A stretch of 36,828 nucleotides of DNA from Candidatus Poseidoniaceae archaeon (GTDB lineage Archaea > Thermoplasmatota > Poseidoniia > Poseidoniales > Poseidoniaceae): the NCBI GenBank assembly GCA_938075675.1, contig CALJHE010000030.1:1-36828 (forward strand). The letters are read 5' to 3'. The notes under the pieces are model-generated. The model did not search any database and had not been told where the DNA came from. It saw only the letters and a program-made list of their open reading frames with translations. The translations under genes were made by a program, and so were the position numbers. This document shows positions 34,695 to 36,828 of this stretch, piece by piece; within the stretch, counting starts at the first letter, position 1; each line of letters opens with the position of its first letter.

Positions 34695-34704
34695 GCAATA
34701 AATC
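34695..34704 (+). promoter_or_regulatory. Candidate TATA box for the small acidic membrane protein
   Basis: CAATAAATCA is centred about 26 nt before ATG 34726. It argues for a leaderless transcript beginning at that codon and against the upstream ATG 34705, which would lie between the box and the predicted start site. Confidence 0.4.
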
Positions 34705-34725
34705 ATGTGTGTTGATAAGACCAAC

Positions 34726-34974
34726 ATGGCTGACGAACAATTAACCAAGAATCTCGCATACTTTGTTCTCGTTCTCGTATTTGTGGGTATGGCATGGATC
34801 ATTGCGAAGAGGGCTGGGGAAAACCGACAATCAATGCTTGATGCTGCAGCCCCTAAAGTTGCAGGTGAAGATACGCTTGATGGCGGGGCAAAGAACCCGA
34901 GTCAGTTTGATGAGCCGGACGAAGACGCACTCGAAGAAATGGCAGAGTTGCTCGGTGAAGATGACGAAGATTAA
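34726..34974 (+). CDS. Small acidic single-TM protein, unknown function
   Basis: An 82-residue protein with one N-terminal hydrophobic helix (about residues 11-26, AYFVLVLVFVGMAWII), a short basic patch (AKRAGENR) and a strongly acidic tail (last 25 residues mostly Asp and Glu). The charge pattern puts the tail in the cytoplasm. No family is recognised. ATG 34726 is chosen from the promoter spacing. Its stop overlaps the end of the convergent P-loop-like gene by four bases. Confidence 0.6.
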   Translation: MADEQLTKNLAYFVLVLVFVGMAWIIAKRAGENRQSMLDAAAPKVAGEDTLDGGAKNPSQFDEPDEDALEEMAELLGEDDED

Positions 34975-35561
34975 TCGAAGAATCCTTCCTCTTCAAGTCG
35001 TAGATGAAGTACTTCATCTTCGGTACTCAATGTTCGATGAGGTCCATCTTTGGGTCTTTCAAGTCTCCACACTTTAAAACCGGCAGATTCCATCGAATCT
35101 TTCGCTCGTGCCACGACTGCTGTTTTCGCTTCCCCACTGGCATCGATACTGCCCTTGCTGATAAGGAGAATACAAATTTCATCCATTGTTTCTTCAGCAA
35201 GTTTTTGCACAGCACTGATTTTATCTTTCGAGATTCGCCCAGAACGCTCGCACCAATCGTCCATCACAATGAGCTCAACACTCGGTAGTGAGTTCGATGT
35301 TTGAATCAAAATCTCAACAGCCTGCTCGAAATCCCCTCCAATATTCATCGCATGGTACTTAGCAGAATTCGCCAGTGAAAGGTGAGAGAAAAGTTGTCCG
35401 AATCGAACTCCGTCAGGCATGAAAGGGGATGCCCAAAGTACGCGTCCTCCTCGTTCGATAACATCGGTTGCCATATGCAAACCTAGCGTTGTCCCACCCA
35501 CGCTTCCTTCAACAGCGAGATGGATATTCTCGCCGGTTTGCTTGAAACGGAATCTCCCCAT
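34971..35561 (-). CDS. RecA/RadB-like protein with degenerate Walker A
   Basis: A protein of about 196 residues with the layout of a small RecA-fold (RadB/KaiC-like) domain. A glycine-rich loop AVEGSVGGTTLGLHM comes first, then VIERGGRVLWASPF as the second strand, and SVELIVMDDWCERSG as a Walker-B-like strand with two Asp. ICILLISKG and a long amphipathic C-terminal part with RLERPKDGPHR follow. The loop has GSVGGTT where an active ATPase has GxxGxGK(T/S); the lysine is absent, so ATP hydrolysis is doubtful. ATG 35561 is used; GTG 35582 would add seven residues. It converges with the small acidic membrane protein. A regulatory or structural role is a guess. Confidence 0.6.
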   Translation of the reverse strand: MGRFRFKQTGENIHLAVEGSVGGTTLGLHMATDVIERGGRVLWASPFMPDGVRFGQLFSHLSLANSAKYHAMNIGGDFEQAVEILIQTSNSLPSVELIVMDDWCERSGRISKDKISAVQKLAEETMDEICILLISKGSIDASGEAKTAVVARAKDSMESAGFKVWRLERPKDGPHRTLSTEDEVLHLRLEEEGFFD

Positions 35562-35650
35562 GGGACGGGGTGGATGGAACACAGCATTGATACTTACCCA
35601 TCGACAATATCCTCAGCAACCTTCATGCCTTACCGGCACGACCCAGCAGC

Positions 35651-35875
35651 ATGAGCGGCGACCTCGAAGTGCGCAAGGGTGAACGAATTCCTCGACGCCC
35701 TCTTCCAGAATTCAATGAGGCATCCTCATTCCGAGAAGCTCTTCAGCGAGACGGAATTGTCGGAACGATTCTCGGTGATGCAAACCAGTACGGGCCATTG
35801 TCGATGCTCTTTGTTTTGCTTGGTGTGGCCACAGTGACAGGATTTATCATTAAATTGATTTCCACATTTCTTTGA
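35651..35875 (+). CDS. Small protein with C-terminal membrane helix
   Basis: A 74-residue protein: a hydrophilic, basic N-terminus (GDLEVRKGERIPRRPLPE), an amphipathic middle, and one hydrophobic helix at the very end (about residues 51-73, MLFVLLGVATVTGFIIKLIS). The layout is that of a tail-anchored protein, a possible client of a Get3-like ATPase, though nothing ties it to the one at 12-13 kb. I see no match to the Sec61-beta or SecE motifs. A T-rich terminator follows about 35 bp after the stop. Confidence 0.6.
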   Translation: MSGDLEVRKGERIPRRPLPEFNEASSFREALQRDGIVGTILGDANQYGPLSMLFVLLGVATVTGFIIKLISTFL

Positions 35876-35908
35876 ATCCGTCCCCCTCTGGTGTTGAACA
35901 AAACCACA

Positions 35909-35921
35909 TTTTTTTCCTTTT
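35909..35921 (+). terminator. Candidate oligo-T transcription terminator
   Basis: A run of seven T, two C and four T follows the small tail-anchored-type gene by about 34 bp. Archaeal RNA polymerase ends at U-rich tracts without a needed hairpin. The next gene begins at 35964, so the tract fits a transcript end. Confidence 0.45.
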
Positions 35922-35963
35922 GATGACGGTAAACATCAAACCCTTTCCATTGAACGAGCGTTC

Positions 35964-36392
35964 ATGGATGAACAGTCGGTCAACGTTGAAAGCCGAACCT
36001 CATCTCAAGATAAGCGCTGGACAATCATGGCCGCACTCTTAGGTACAAATACAGCGTTTATGCTTTTTCAAGGCATGCAGCAGGAATTAAATCCTCAGAA
36101 AATTCGGGAAATCGCTCTTGCAATTATTGCTGCGTCACTTCCGTTTCAAGGCATCTACTTCCTCATCTACACGTTCATGATGGAGCACGATGGCGAACTT
36201 AGCCCTGAACGTATTGAACGGTTGAATATGGCTTCAGCAGTTTGCCAAATCGTTGCGTACATTTCACTCCTCGGCGTAGCAATGATGTGGTACAACATCT
36301 CTCTTTACGTCGGATTAGCATTCCTGCTGTCCACTTCTCTGGCCATCATCTTAATTCGTTCAGTAATGAGTCCAGTCCATGTAGATGAATAA
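35964..36392 (+). CDS. Four-TM membrane protein, unknown function
   Basis: A 142-residue protein. A polar N-terminus (1-18) is followed by four hydrophobic segments, near residues 20-37, 49-70, 88-106 and 110-128. The loop between the second and third is charged (EHDGELSPERIERLN). The family is not recognised and no catalytic motif is visible. The ATG at 35964 gives a clean start after the T-rich tract. purB begins 68 bp downstream in the same direction. Confidence 0.65.
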   Translation: MDEQSVNVESRTSSQDKRWTIMAALLGTNTAFMLFQGMQQELNPQKIREIALAIIAASLPFQGIYFLIYTFMMEHDGELSPERIERLNMASAVCQIVAYISLLGVAMMWYNISLYVGLAFLLSTSLAIILIRSVMSPVHVDE

Positions 36393-36459
36393 TTTCTGAG
36401 TTCGACGTGCATCGTAAACTACGGCAATGTTGATGAAGCGTGGCGTGTGGAGTTTAAGC

Positions 36460-36828
36460 ATGGCCTTCTGCCCGCTGGATTATCGATACGGTTGCCAAGA
36501 TTTCAAACGCATTTGGTCCGAAGTCGGACGTCACGAACGCCAACTCGAAGTTGAGCGTGCTTTGATATGGGCCCACATGCAACTTGGTCGTGTCACTGAA
36601 GAGGACTACAATGCTGTTGCAGCGATTGCAAATCCAGATTCTGTTACCAAAGAGCGGGTCTCGGAAATCGAAGCCGAAACACGCCATGATATTATGGCCC
36701 TCACCAAGGCAATGGCTGAAGCTGCCGGTGATGCTGGTTGGTGTATTCACCTTGGAGCAACTTCCAACGATATTGTAGATACAGCGGTTGCGTTGCAACT
36801 TCGCGACAGCATTGTTTTGCTCCGTGAA
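36460..36828 (+). CDS. purB: Adenylosuccinate lyase PurB (N-terminal part; cut by window end)
   Basis: The frame is open to the right edge; 123 residues are visible. PurB splits SAICAR to AICAR and adenylosuccinate to AMP, releasing fumarate, in purine synthesis. Family motifs are CPLDYRYGCQDF at the N-terminus, ETRHDIMALTKAMAE, and the conserved IHLGATSNDIVDTAVALQLR (ending about residue 115). The later signature loop with the catalytic serine lies beyond the window. ATG 36460 places the LDYRYG motif at the usual position; in-frame ATG 36427 would add 11 residues. Confidence 0.93.
   Translation, partial: MAFCPLDYRYGCQDFKRIWSEVGRHERQLEVERALIWAHMQLGRVTEEDYNAVAAIANPDSVTKERVSEIEAETRHDIMALTKAMAEAAGDAGWCIHLGATSNDIVDTAVALQLRDSIVLLRE

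Noticed and set aside
35651-35875. Sec61-beta/SecE-like translocon subunit
   Set aside because: The size and C-terminal helix fit, but the conserved motif before the helix was not seen.
1-36828. CRISPR arrays, insertion sequences, prophage or attachment sites
   Set aside because: No direct repeats with spacers, transposase motifs, inverted-repeat ends or phage structural genes were found; the window is ordinary chromosomal coding sequence.

Overview
The window looks like a compact archaeal chromosome segment, most likely from a marine planktonic euryarchaeote of the Marine Group II / Candidatus Poseidoniales type. The archaeal assignment rests on gene content: an archaeal TiaS, a TrmY, a clamp-loader large subunit (RfcL), an archaeal/eukaryotic-type glycyl-tRNA synthetase, SRP54, a Get3/ArsA ATPase, an archaeosortase and a very long Lhr helicase. 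The Marine Group II assignment is inference. It rests on large Ca-binding-repeat surface proteins, moderate GC, very tight packing and TATA-like boxes about 25-27 nt upstream of several start codons (leaderless-type genes). No rRNA, tRNA, CRISPR array, insertion sequence or phage gene was seen, and no gene-free stretch longer than about 130 bp exists.

Layout. 1-5.3 kb, + strand: tail of an unknown gene, a membrane-anchored hexapeptide acyltransferase, then a tight run of OPT-family transporter, EamA-type transporter and SurE phosphatase. 5.3-7.2 kb, - strand: coaBC then trmY. 7.3-7.9 kb, + strand: a membrane protein ending in a zinc ribbon. 7.9-13.4 kb, - strand: a Get3/ArsA ATPase fused to an HSP20-like domain, SRP54, and a large secreted SGNH/GDSL hydrolase with about 19 thrombospondin-type-3 repeats. 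13.4-19 kb, + strand: an unknown multi-pass membrane protein, then an apparent operon of zinc ribbon-TM-transglutaminase protein, trkA and trkH. 19-22.3 kb, - strand: glyS then rfcL. 22.4-31.8 kb, + strand: a 2[4Fe-4S] ferredoxin, a 1760-residue Lhr helicase and a 1213-residue C-type-lectin/LamG/EF-hand surface protein. 31.8-32.7 kb, - strand: an archaeosortase. 32.8-36.8 kb: a GmhB-like phosphatase with tiaS, small membrane proteins, a P-loop-like protein whose Walker A lacks its lysine, and the start of purB, cut by the window edge.

How the genes fit together. Two themes recur. One is the cell envelope: SRP54 and Get3 deliver membrane and secreted proteins; the GDSL/TSP3 and lectin proteins are probable surface products; the archaeosortase processes anchored surface proteins; OPT, EamA and TrkAH move solutes. 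The other is translation and genome maintenance: GlyRS, TiaS, TrmY, RfcL and Lhr. The most unusual pieces are the Get3-HSP20/SRP54/surface-protein cluster, the transglutaminase-TrkAH operon, and an archaeosortase whose nearby surface proteins carry no recognisable sorting tail.
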